Assembly: GCA_028564925.1 (NCBI GenBank) | Contig: CM053026.1 | Location: 135,608,031-135,672,030, forward strand | Origin: Lithobates sylvaticus | Taxonomy: Eukaryota > Chordata > Amphibia > Anura > Ranidae | Direction: 5' to 3' | DNA: 64,000 nucleotides | Part shown: positions 24,569 to 33,775 of the stretch, piece by piece | Position numbering within the stretch: position 1 is the first letter of the stretch | Layout: each line of letters begins with the position of its first letter | Program-made: the position numbers and the translations under genes | Notes under the pieces: model-generated | Told to the model about the DNA's origin: nothing | Databases searched by the model: none | Seen by the model: the letters and a program-made list of their open reading frames with translations, nothing else

Positions 24569-24664
24569 TTAGTCCGGCAGACCAGAGTCCGTCGGACAAT
24601 TCGATCGTGTGTGGGCTCCAGCGGAATTTTTCTTCCCAAAAGTCTGGCGGACCTAGAAATAATA

Positions 24665-25701
24665 GTAGTAAAATGAATAAATCAGCGCAATGGTATAAAA
24701 ATTAGTAAGCTTTTAGAGCAGCTGAACACCAAGGGTCAACCTTCAAAAATCCCTCAATCAAACATATATAAGATGGTGCAGCGCTAAACACAGAAAAATA
24801 AAAAACAATAAAAAACAATCAAATAATGTCCATATACACATAAAACAAAACGCAATCCAATGGTGTCTTCAATTGTGATGTCAGAGGTATATGCATGCAG
24901 GTGACAACCTCCACCGCAGAAACAATGGCCGCTCACCTCACTGAGTGGACCCTTTGATCATAGAGGGTCACAAAAGCCTTCCCACCAGGGGTTAAGTAAT
25001 AGCGTTCCCCAGGAGATGTAAGTTGCACTTAGCCGATATGCAGGATGGATTTCAATCAGTCCTCACGAAAAAGTTCAATCACATACCGCCATCAATCATG
25101 TAAATATAAAATTGAACAACCATAGTGCTCTCTGCTTATGAAGCAATTTATTGAATAAAAAAGGTAATAAAACTCACAAGAGAAGCACCTATATCCCGGT
25201 GCTGGGTAAATACAGCATGTAGAGAAATGCACAGAAAGGGCTGCGGGTGGTGTCACTTTCGTCCGTATGCACTACGTCCTTATGCAGGACTTCATCAGTG
25301 GTACGGCCATGACTAAAACACCCGACTTATATTAGAATGTGAATGAAATAACTAACATCCCATTGGTGGAGCAGGATCAATTGTCAATTAATCTTAATAG
25401 GACAATGAGGTGCCAGCTGATCAATCTCAATATCAGGTGCAATTATCAGTGTCTGGGGCGTTTATTATGGTGGCTCCTTACCTTAAGAATAAAAGATAGT
25501 GATATCCCCTTCTTTTCTTTTTACTGTGTGGCTTACCTTCTGGTCACATGGTCCCGCATCGAGCGCGATCACGTGACCTACACGTCACAATATGTCTCGC
25601 TCGAATGACGCACAGTCGGCTCGGGCCAGGGGGAAGCCCTGAGCAGAGAGAGTAACCATGGTGACGGCCAATGGAGAAGCCGCGCCATCAACACAAATGA
25701 C
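24665..25701 (-). repeat. Penelope-like pseudo-LTR, copy A (1037 bp)
   Basis: Direct repeat of 27157-28203, starting GTAGTAAAATGAATAAATC and ending CATCAACACAAATGAC. Apart from a 10-bp difference near 24910 I count about 16 substitutions (~1.6%), so the pair is recent. On the minus strand it lies downstream of the Penelope-like coding remnants. Penelope-like elements characteristically carry such direct terminal repeats. It contains a hammerhead-like motif. Confidence 0.85.
25257..25298 (-). ncRNA. Hammerhead-ribozyme-like core in pseudo-LTR A
   Basis: Minus strand reads CTGATGA, then AGTCC, a loop, GGAC, then GAAA. This is the CUGANGA/stem II/GAAA core of hammerhead ribozymes, which are known from Penelope-like pseudo-LTRs. 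An extra A precedes stem II and I could not find a convincing stem I partner or cleavage triplet, so activity is doubtful. Confidence 0.4.
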
Positions 25702-26128
25702 AAATCTTCAATTCATCTAGGTCTTTGGTTACCATATTTTTAAACACTTCCATAAATTTATTTTCAACCGTCACCGGATTGAAAATAGATTTATTCCTCA
25801 ACGAGGAATGGTCACCTAGTGCGGGTACCGTGCTTCTAATAGGGTTAGATAGAAAATATTTTTTCATATTTAAAGTCCTCATATATTTTTGTAAACTTAC
25901 ATAGGTTTGGAATTTATTGAGGTTCTTAACAGGGGCAAATTTAAGGCCCCTGTCAAGAACCCCAATTTCATCCTTATCAAGTGGCACCCCACTTAGATTA
26001 TAAATTCCAGTTCCTACTGGGGTTTGGTTCTTTTGTAACCGCCTACCCCCTCTACATCCTCTCTTTCTTTTCTTTTCCTTATTGGCACACCAGCCAGGGG
26101 AGTGAACGGCGGGGGTTGTCTCCACCAT
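25688..26128 (-). pseudogene. Penelope-like element, segment preceding the reverse transcriptase
   Basis: A 146-residue open stretch reads GIYNLSGVPLDKDEIGVLD then RGLKFAP and FQTYVSLQKYMR. I recognise this pattern (..NLS...L...E..LL.KGL.F.P) as the conserved lead-in to the Penelope-like reverse transcriptase. A basic KEKKRKRGCRGGRR tract precedes it. The reverse transcriptase palm and the GIY-YIG endonuclease are absent; pseudo-LTR A begins instead. The element is therefore broken and not autonomous. Confidence 0.65.
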
Positions 26129-26329
26129 TCCCCTTGAGTGGGTTGGTAAACAGGGGGACCTGTCCCCTGTCCCCTGTGTTGCCCTAAAAAAATCCCTGCA
26201 TCATAAGATGCCTGTTCGGCCAATGGTTCAAAATTATTATGAGTAGAGATGGGTCTGTTGTGAGGGATAAAGGGCCCTCCTCTATTTACTTGACCTCCTC
26301 TCGCATCATATTGTTTATTATCTCTCCAA

Positions 26330-27151
26330 TTATTTTGATGATGGGGGAGGCAGAATAACCTGCTCCACCAGGTATGGACGGGGGGTAACTGCCCCCTCTA
26401 CCTCTCCCCCTCTTATTCTTCCCCTTTTATTTGTGCCTCTAATTGAATAATAATTATGCTGGGGTCCATAATCATTAGGTTGAGAATATGTATATTCATG
26501 AATAGATTCTCTCCTAGGTGTGTCCCTCCCCACTTCATTCTCCATCGCCTCAACAGGAACCGGACCCGAGGGCGCAGAAGGAACCTGAAGTGTCTGCCAT
26601 TTAAATATGTTCCCTCCATTAAAATCACTATAATCCCGTATAAACTTCTTCTTTTTCTTAGTCTGGGTCTCTAAATCCCACTTAATAAGTTTATTTTTTA
26701 GTTCACCGGATAATTTCAAAAACTCTGTGCTCTCTTTACAGGGTTCCAAAACATTGGTAATTTCTCTGATTTGGGAGTCCAGAATTTTCATTTTCCGTTG
26801 TTTCCTCTTTAAAAGTAAATCTAATAATTCAAAACCTTTTTTAATAAAAAAGTCTCTCCATTCAGCCAAAGAATCTTCATCCAACATACCGTCATTTGGG
26901 AGAACATCCCACCTTAGATGTCTGGGGATGAGTTTGGCTGTAAGATATTGCTCGAATGATGTAATATCCCACCAGGTTTTTATCTTTTTCTCAAAGATAT
27001 GACCCAATCTTTTAAAAGACTGGGGCATATCATTGGTAAGTTCCGTGGTGGGATTAGTGGAAAAAAACTCATTGATTTTAACCTCACGTTTTTCCAAATA
27101 CTGGAATACATCCATATTTGCTGCTAATTTCAGAGAAAATTGAGAAATCAC
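26330..27151 (-). pseudogene. Penelope-like element, upstream open segment (273 aa)
   Basis: The open stretch starts right after pseudo-LTR B on the minus strand. It contains TWWDITSFEQYLTAKLIPRH followed by LRW, a motif (WW..TFE.YL....IPR.LRW) I associate with the N-terminal protein of amphibian Penelope-like elements. A long charged, probably coiled-coil part follows (FELLDLLLKRKQRKMKILDS), then a Pro/Gly/Arg-rich tail. It has no catalytic motif. It lies upstream of the 25688-26128 segment in the same orientation. Function unknown; RNA binding or multimerisation is a guess. Confidence 0.6.
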
Positions 27152-27156
27152 AAATT

Positions 27157-28203
27157 GTAGTAAAATGAATAAATCAGCGCAATGGTATAAAAATTAGTAA
27201 GCTTTTAGAGCAGCTGAACACCAAGGGTCAACCTTCAAAAATCCCTCAATCAAACATATATAAGATGGTGCAGCGCTAAACACAGAAAAATAAAAAACAA
27301 TAAAAAACAATCAAATAATGTCCATATACACATAAAACAAAACGCAATCCAATGGTGTCTTCAATTGTGATGTCAGAGGTATATGCATGCAGGTGACAAC
27401 GTGAAAAAACCTCCACCGCAGAAACAATGGCCGCTCACCTCACTGAGTGGACCCTTTGATCATAGAGGGTCACAAAAGCCTTCCCACCAGGGGTTAAGTA
27501 ATAGCGTTCCCCAGGAGATGTAAGTTGCACTTAGCCGATATGCAGGATGGATTTCAATCAGTCCTCATGAAAAAGTTCAATCACATACCGCCATCAATCA
27601 TGTAAATATAAAATTGAACAACCATAGTGCTCTCTGCTTATGAAGCAATTTATTGAATAAAAAAGGTAATAAAACTCACAAGAGAAGCACCTATATCCCG
27701 GTGCTGGGTAAATACAGCATGTAGAGAAATGCACAGAAAGGGCTGCGGGTGGTGTCACTTTCGTCCGTATGCATTACGTCCTTATGCAGGACTTCATCAA
27801 CGGTACGGCCATGACTAAAACACCAGACTTATATTAGAATGTGAATGAAATAACTAACATCCCATTGGTGGAGCAAGATCAATTGTCAATTAATCTTAAT
27901 AGGACAATGAGGTGCCAGCTGATTAATCTCAATATTAGGTGCAATTATCAGTGTCTGGGGCGTTTATTATGGTGGCTCCTTACCTTAAGCATAAAAGATA
28001 GTGATATCCCCTTTTTTTCTTTTTACTGTGTGGCTTACTTCCTGGCCACATGGTCCCGCATCGAGCGCGATCACGTGACCTACACGTCACGATATGTCTT
28101 GCTCGAATGACGCACAGTCGGCTCGGGCCAGGGGGAAGCCCTGAGCAGAGAAAGTAACCATGGTGACGGCCAATGGAGAAGCCGCGCCATCAACACAAAT
28201 GAC
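27157..28203 (-). repeat. Penelope-like pseudo-LTR, copy B (1047 bp)
   Basis: Direct repeat of 24665-25701, 10 bp longer because of GTGAAAAAAC near 27400. On the minus strand it is upstream of the coding remnants. It ends in the same CAACACAAATGAC, after which sequence differs. Confidence 0.85.
27759..27800 (-). ncRNA. Hammerhead-like core in pseudo-LTR B
   Basis: Same position as in copy A, but the first core box reads TTGATGA instead of CTGATGA. AGTCC..GGAC and GAAA are kept. The change at the first conserved C argues against activity of this copy. Confidence 0.35.
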
Positions 28204-28533
28204 GTGCTCACCCCAGACGCCCATCAGCCTATCAGAGACAACTAGGAAGTGTCCCCCAGTGCAATGATTAAGGCAGAAACCTAACAAAAAAATGCATAAG
28301 GGGAATAAGACTGGCTTCAAAATTTTCCGCCGGACTTGAGTCCGGTCGAAAAGTCTGGTCATCTGTGTGCTAGTGCGACGGACTAAAACCGACGCTAGGA
28401 CATCACGTTCGAATCCGGTGGACTTTTGGAATGATCGTGTGTGGCCAAGTCGGTTCGCTTGAAACTCTGGCGGAAAAAGTCCGATCGTGTGTATGCGGCA
28501 TTAGTCAACAGGTAGCAGGACCTTCTTTGCCAT

Positions 28534-28925
28534 TTAAAGTGGTTGTAAGTAACACACATCTCTATATTTACTTGCTCTGTGCAATGGAATTGCACAGAGA
28601 AGCCCTGAACGTCCTTATCTGGCACTGCTGGCTCCACCTCTCTGTCCAGTACCCCCCAACAAGAAGCCACTTCCCATGTGCATGCTTGCAACTGAGCCCC
28701 ATTGCTGTGTCCATTGACACAGATAGCAGGACTCGGCCCCGTCCCCCCCGATCCCTTGTCACTGGCTTTGATTGACAACACTGTGAGCCAATAGCTCCAG
28801 GTGCCCAAACAAAGTCAGTGAGACCCGGAAATGAAGGGGAGAGAAGAGAGAAGAGCAATGTGAAACTTCCCCCTCATTTACTAACATAGTTTTTACTGTT
28901 TTACTAAATAAAGTATGTGTGCGCT
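28534..28925. repeat. B-family repeat (TTAAAGTGGTTGTAAG start)
   Basis: Opens TTAAAGTGGTTGTAAG and includes GATTGACAACACTGTGAGCC, as in the 1885-2145 fragment. It carries a perfect short hairpin (TTGCTCTGTGCAATG, GAATTGCACAGAG) near its start. The right boundary is unclear and meets a (CTAT)n tract. Confidence 0.5.
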
Positions 28926-28952
28926 TATTCTATCTATCTATCTATCTATCTA

Positions 28953-30199
28953 CACTATATTACCAAAAGTATTGTGACACCTGCCTTTACATGCATATTA
29001 ACTTTATTGGCTTCCCAGTCTTAGTCCGTAGGGTTTAGAGAATGAGTGACTTGTATAGTGCTACTTATGCGAACTGAATCGATCGGGGCGCTTTTTGCCA
29101 CCGGTGTCCATCTGTGGTGTAGCACGGTCCGTTACCCCATGGGGTCCCGATGCGCTTACAAACACATATACATATTTGGCAAATTTTTTGGACATGATCT
29201 AATTAACCTACCAGCATGTCTTTGGAGTGTGGGAGGAAACCAGAGTACCCAGAAGAAACCCACGCAGGCACAGGGAGAACATGCAAACTCCAGGCAGATG
29301 GTGTCGTGGTCAGAATTTGAACCAGCGACCCTAATGCTGCCAGGTGAAAGTGCTAACCACTACACCACTGTGCTGTTTAGTATTGAGTTGGCCTACCCTT
29401 TGCAGCTATAACAGCTTAAACTCTTCTGAGAAGGCTGTCCACAAGGTTTAGGAGTGTGTCTATGAGAATGTTTGACCATTCTTCCAGAAGCGCATTTGTG
29501 AGGTCATGCACTGATGTGGACGAGAAGGCCTGGCTCACAGTCTCTGCTCTAATTCATCCCAAAGGTGTTCTATCGGGTTGAAGTCAGGACAGTCAAGTTT
29601 CTCCACCCCAAACTTGCTTATCCATTTCTTTATGGACCCTGTTTTATGCACTGGTCCAAATCATTTGGTGGAGGGGGGATTATGGTGTGGTGTTGTTTTT
29701 CAAGGGTTGGGCTTGGCCCCTTAGTTCAAGTGAAGGGAACTCTTAAGGCATCAGCATACAAAGACATTTTGGACAATTTCATGCTTCCAACTTTGTGGGA
29801 CCAGTTTGGTGATGGCCCCTTTCTGTTCCAACATGATTGTGCAAGATCCATAAAGACATGGATGAGCGAGTTTGGGGTGGAAGAACTTGACTGGCCTGTA
29901 CAGAGTCCTGACCACAACCCGATAAACACCTTTGGGATAAATTAGAGTGGAGACGGTGAGCCAGGCCTTCTTGTCCACATCAGTGCCTGACCTCACAAAT
30001 GTGCTTCTGGAAGAATGGTTAGACATTCCCATAGACACACTCCTAAACCCTGTGGATAGCCTTCCCAGAAGAGTTGAAGCTGTTACAGTTGCAAAGGGTG
30101 GTCCAGCACAATATTGAACCCTACGGACCAAGACTGGGATGCCATTAAAGTTAATTTGCATGTAAAGGCAGGCATCCCAATACTTTTGGTAATATAGTG
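28953..30199 (+). mobile_element. Fold-back Tc1/mariner element with nested insert
   Basis: TA target copies lie at 28951-28952 and 30200-30201; ends CACTATATTACCAAAAGTAT and ATACTTTTGGTAATATAGTG. The frame 29565-29945 includes Tc1 DDE-domain sequence ([45 protein letters not shown]). The left half (29376-29655) is the reverse complement of the transposase C-terminal coding sequence on the right (~29830-30115), so the element is a large hairpin. The N-terminal DNA-binding domain is missing and the usual SPDLNPIE is decayed. It cannot be autonomous. A SINE-like copy is inserted at 29039-29375. Confidence 0.82.
29039..29375. mobile_element. SINE-like element, ~337 bp, TSD TTTAG
   Basis: Second copy of the 19378-19722 family, in the same orientation (GTGACTTGTATAGTGCTAC, TTTGGAGTGTGGGAGGAAAC, CACTACACCACTGTGCTG). 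Bounded by TTTAG at 29034-29038 and 29376-29380; the opposite arm of the host Tc1 hairpin shows the corresponding uninterrupted context (GGGTTCAATATTG). Confidence 0.78.
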
Positions 30200-30210
30200 T
30201 ATGTCGCATG

Positions 30211-31091
30211 TTAACCACTTCAGCCCCGGACAATTTTACCCCCTTCCTTACCAGAGCACTTTTTGCGATTCGGCACTGCGTCGTTTTAACTGACAATTGC
30301 GCAGTCGTGTGACGTTGCACCTAAACAAAATTGACGTTTTTTTTTTCCCCACAAATAGAGCTTTATTTTGGTGGTATTTGATCACCTCTGCGGTTTTTAT
30401 TTTTTGCGCTATAAACAAAAGAAGAGCGACAATTTTGAAAAAAAAACACAATATTTTTTACTTTTTGCTATAATAAATATCCCATTTTTTTTTTTTTTAA
30501 AACAAATTTTTTACTCAGTTTAGGCCTATACGTATTCTTCTACATATTTTTGGTAAAAAAAAAATTGCAATAAGCGTATATAGATTGGTTTGTGCAAAAG
30601 TTATAGCATCTACAAAATAGGGGATAGATTTATTGCATTTTTTTATTTATTTTTTTACTAGTAATGTCGGCGATCTGCGATTTTTTTCATGACTGCGACA
30701 TTGCGGCGGACACTTCGAACACTTTTGACACATTTTTGGGACCATTCACATTTACACAGCGATCGTTGCTATAAAATTGCACTGATTACTGTGTAAATGT
30801 GACTGGCAGGGAAGGGGTTAACACTAGGGGGCGCTGCAGGGGTTAATATGTTCCCTATGTGAGTGATTCTAACTGTGGGGGGAGGGGACTCACAAGGGGA
30901 GGAGACCGATCGGTGTTCCTCTGTACTGGGAACACACCATCGGTCTCCTCTCCACTGACAGGACGTGGAGCTTACACACACACAGCTCCACGGTCCTGCT
31001 GTTTTCCCAGTCAATCGCGGGTGCCCGGCGGACATCGCGGCCGCGGCCTTGTGGGCATCATATGACAATACGTGGGTATTGAAGCGGTTAA
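30211..31091 (+). repeat. A-family long repeat, complete (~881 bp)
   Basis: Runs from TTAACCACTTCAGCCCCGGA to TATTGAAGCGGTTAA. Landmarks in order: GATTCGGCACTGCGTCG, CACAAATAGAGCTTTATTTT, TTTAGGCCTATACGTATTC, TTGGTTTGTGCAAAAGTTAT, TACTAGTAATGTCGGCGATC, GGGAAGGGGTTAAC, GGAGGGGACTCACAAG. Short inverted TTAACC/GGTTAA ends suggest a DNA-type element or recombinational unit. No coding capacity. Confidence 0.75.
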
Positions 31092-32068
31092 CATGCATTG
31101 TGTTAAGGCAGCACATTCTTTTAAATGGGCTGCCTGTAGCACCACAAAGAGCTAAAAAAAATCGCCTATGAAGAATTTTTGCTACAGCAACACACAACAA
31201 TTTACGGTAGTGCATTACCAAGTATTGTGGTGTACTGCAACAGGGGTGTGTCGGAAAAAAGTGTTGAGGTGCCATTCACAATAAATGGCCATACAGCGCA
31301 CCAACACACATTATATGTGTTGATGCAAGGCCTTTAGAATCCTATATACACCATCTAAATGTTCCCATTGATTCGTATGATTGGTCTACATTTGCTAGCC
31401 TATAGATAAAACGCATTTTGGAAAATATGGACCCGCTAACATTGGATGGCTTAAACAATACTTGCAGGTTAATGTTTCAATAATAAGTCAAAATGTGCAT
31501 TTATTATAAATACTTAATAGTCTTCCATAAATAGAAGAATTTAAATATCAAACCTTTGTACTTACATGTAGTGTTGAGAATAAGTCAGCACCAAGAGCAC
31601 AGTCAAACATTATCTGTCAATGACATCTATAAATCATAACCTGCCAGAATATCCATATGATTCATTAGTACTGCCAGCACTAATCTCTTTTGAGTAAAAT
31701 ATTTAATTATGCATGTGAAAGTACAGAATACTGGGAAACTTTAATAAGAAAGTCTTGATATATACATCAACTTTAAAACAAGTTTAAAAAAAAAAGTAGT
31801 GGTGGCTACCTCCTTATCTAGAAAAAATGGAAAAAAAAAAAATACAAACGTTTCTCCATTAATGCCTAGGAAAATATAAGATGCTTGAATATTTCTACTG
31901 TGCCCCAATTGCTAACACAAATGCACAAGGTCATATAAAGTTATAATACATTTTAAATGCTGCTGTTAGGTCATTCCCTGCCTGCTCAAAGCTCAGCTTG
32001 ACATTGCATATTACCCATTCTTTTTACACAAACAGATTCATTTCACTGGGTATGTCCCAAAATAAGAG
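31092..32068. other. Unassigned; possible short repeat at ~31100-31330
   Basis: The first ~230 bp has phrases like those in other short frog repeats (GTGTACTGCAACAGGGG). The rest is AT-rich with no supported feature. Confidence 0.4.
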
Positions 32069-32489
32069 TAATGCCGCGTACACACGTGCGGACTTTTGCC
32101 GGCGGACCTAGTCCAGCGGACAATCCCGCGGGACTTTCCAGCTAGGTCCGCTGGACTTTCCGAGCGTGTGGACTTGCCCACACACGCACGGACTTCTCCA
32201 GCGGATAATCCGCCGGCCAAAAGTCCGCGGGACTTTTGAAAATGAACGGACTTGCCCACACACGGAGCAGTCCGTTCATTTCGAACGTAACTTCAGGTTA
32301 CGTAGCTAGCGTAGGCAGTAAATGCCGCCGCGCTAGCTCCGCAAGCTGGCATGGATTTAAAGGGAATCCCCACGCCGAAAAAACGGCGTGGGGGTTCCCC
32401 CCAAATCCAAGTCAGACCCTCATCCGAGCACGCAGCCCGGCAGGCCAGGAAAGGGGTGGGGACGAACGAGCGCCCCCCCCCCTCCTGAG

Positions 32490-32682
32490 CTCTGCGCTCG
32501 GACTTATATAGGGACATGGGGACAGGGTCACATGTTCATGTCACATGGTGACCCCGCCCCCTTGCGATGTCACAGTCCCAGCATCCTCCGGGACTGTGAC
32601 AACACAAGGGGGCGGGGTCACCATGTGACATGTGCATGTGACCCTGTCCCCCATGTCCCTATATAAGTCCGAGCGCAGAGCG
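32490..32682. promoter_or_regulatory. Palindromic, divergent TATA/GC-box promoter-like hairpin
   Basis: Arms 32490-32580 and 32589-32682 are nearly perfect reverse complements around a short loop (~32581-32590). Each arm carries, outward from the centre, GGGGCGGGG (GC box), GTCACATG/CATGTGAC (E-box-like CACATG) and TATATAAG (plus strand at ~32661; minus strand at ~32503). This is the layout of two identical back-to-back RNA polymerase II core promoters. Promoter activity is inferred from motifs only. Confidence 0.55.
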
Positions 32683-32689
32683 GCACAGG

Positions 32690-33010
32690 CATTCCGGGCA
32701 GAGACAGCGACGGGTCAACATCGGAAGAAGAAGAAGAACAAGAAGGACAAGAAGAAGAAGAAGAAGAAGGCGGCGCCGGCGGCGCGGAAGACGACGACCG
32801 CCGCAAGAACAGAAGAGACCCCCGGAAGACCCCCGAAGGCGGATCGAGACCCCCAGACGACGGCGGCGACGACGAAGAAGGTAGCCGGACTCCCCCCGCT
32901 CGTGAAAGAGCTAGGTAAAAGAGCAGAAGAGAGCGGAGGAGTCCGGCGAGAAGACCCCCAAGACGGAAGAAGACCCCCGGCGCAGTGCAATAAAATATTT
33001 TTTCAAAAGT
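32690..33010 (+). other. Purine-rich segment with poly(A) signal downstream of the TATA box
   Basis: About 30 bp after the plus TATA box starts a GAA/AAG-rich tract (GAAGAAGAAGAAGAACAAGA..), then GC-rich CCCCCGGAAGACCCCCG repeats, then AATAAA at ~32990. The open frame 32632-33045 gives a Lys/Arg/Ala-rich product, but its ATG lies upstream of the TATA box. The other two frames give Arg-rich or Glu-rich strings without an early ATG. I therefore read this as a short transcribed, probably noncoding unit. Confidence 0.4.
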
Positions 33011-33045
33011 GTGTGTGTTTTTGTACTTTACATTTTACACCTTAG

Positions 33046-33300
33046 GTGAATGGGTAGGGGTACATCGTACCCCATACTCATTCACATAGGGTGGGGAGCC
33101 GGTATCTGGGGGCCCCCTTATTAAAGGGGGCTCCCAGATTCCGATAAGCCCCCGCCCGCAGACCCCGACAACCAACGGCCAGGGTTGTCGGGAAGAGGCC
33201 CTTGTCCTCATCAACATGGGGACAAGGTGCTTTGGGGTGGGGGGGCCGCACGGCCCCCCTTTCCCCAGGGCACCCCCCATGTTGAGGGCACGCGGCCTGG
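33046..33300. repeat. Cluster of at least five hairpins
   Basis: Stems seen at 33046-33085 (GGGGTAC/GTACCCC), 33104-33139 (GGGGCCCCCTT/AAGGGGGCTCC), 33163-33192 (CCCGACAAC/GTTGTCGGG), 33200-33227 (CCTTGTCC/GGACAAGG) and 33238-33259 (GGGGGCCG/CGGCCCCC). The last two fall inside a wider pairing of ~33209-33232 with ~33265-33285 (TCAACATGGGG/CCCCATGTTGA). Strong GC stems make this segment highly structured as RNA or single-stranded DNA. Confidence 0.7.
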
Positions 33301-33775
33301 TACGGCTCAGGAGGGGGGGGGGCGCTCGTTCGTCCCCACCCCTTTCCTGGCCTGCCAGGCTGCGTGCTCGGATGAGGGTCTGACATGGATTTGGGGGGAA
33401 CCCCCACGCCGTTTTTTCGGCGTGGGGATTCCCTTTAAATCCATGCCAGGTCACGGAGCTAGCGCGGCGGCAGTAACTGCCTACGCTAGCTACGTAACCT
33501 GAAGTCACGTGCTAAATGAACGGACTTGCCGATGAGCGGCAAGTCCGTTCATTTCAAAAGTCCCGCGGACTTGCCCACTAACGGCGGGATTGTCCGCTGG
33601 ACTGCCAAGTCCAGCGGATAATTTTAAAACCAAACTTAAAACTTTGGCGCCAAAAAGTCCACCGGACTTTGGCGCCAAAAAGTCCGCCGGCGCCCACACA
33701 CGAGGGGATTATCCGCTGGACTTCAGTCCAGAGGATAATCCCGCGGGATTGTCCCTTCGTGTGTACGCGGCATAA

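Larger units (their letters stand above)
24113..28500. mobile_element. Outer TTA-target MITE split by two younger insertions
   Basis: Flanked by TTA at 24110-24112 and 28501-28503. Ends TGCCGCGTACACACAATTGG and CCGATCGTGTGTATGCGGCA. Element sequence survives at 24113-24149, ~24569-24660 and ~28310-28500, recognisable by CCGGCAGAC, GTCCGTCGGACAAT and CGCCGGACTTGAGTCCGG phrases. The gaps are filled by another MITE (24150-24568) and a Penelope-like element (24665-28203). Where the outer element resumes on the right is approximate. Confidence 0.75.
32072..33772. mobile_element. 1.7 kb TAA-target element with long inverted ends and promoter-like interior
   Basis: Flanked by TAA at 32069-32071 and 33773-33775; ends TGCCGCGTACACACGTGCGG and the near-complementary CTTCGTGTGTACGCGGCA. 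The ends belong to the same group as the short MITEs, but here the inverted arms extend ~420 bp (32072-32490) and ~470 bp (33305-33772), including GGCATGGATTTAAAGGGAAT and GGGGACGAACGAGCGCC on both sides. The interior (~800 bp) is a promoter palindrome, a purine-rich segment with a poly(A) signal and a hairpin cluster. No transposase was found. Confidence 0.82.

Noticed and set aside
24068-24676. 202-residue open frame
   Set aside because: It spans nested MITE termini and consists of repeated translations of the ACACACGGTCGGAC motif; no protein family.
25339-28110. Twin 89-residue frames at 25339-25608 and 27841-28110
   Set aside because: They are the two pseudo-LTRs of the Penelope-like element read on the noncoding strand; similarity is due to the direct repeat.
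28926-28952. (CTAT)n tract as a regulatory element
   Set aside because: A simple microsatellite of ~6 units; only its contact with a Tc1 end is noteworthy.
30769-31275. 168-residue minus frame
   Set aside because: Lies across the end of an A-family repeat and unrelated flank; no domain, and the equivalent frame is not kept in other A-family copies.
32715-32990. Ser/Phe-rich minus-strand frames opposite the GAA tract
   Set aside because: Pure reflections of the purine repeat on the other strand.
32632-33045. 137-residue Lys/Ala-rich protein
   Set aside because: Its start codon lies upstream of the only plus-strand TATA box and its composition follows the GAA/GGC repeat; coding use is not supported.
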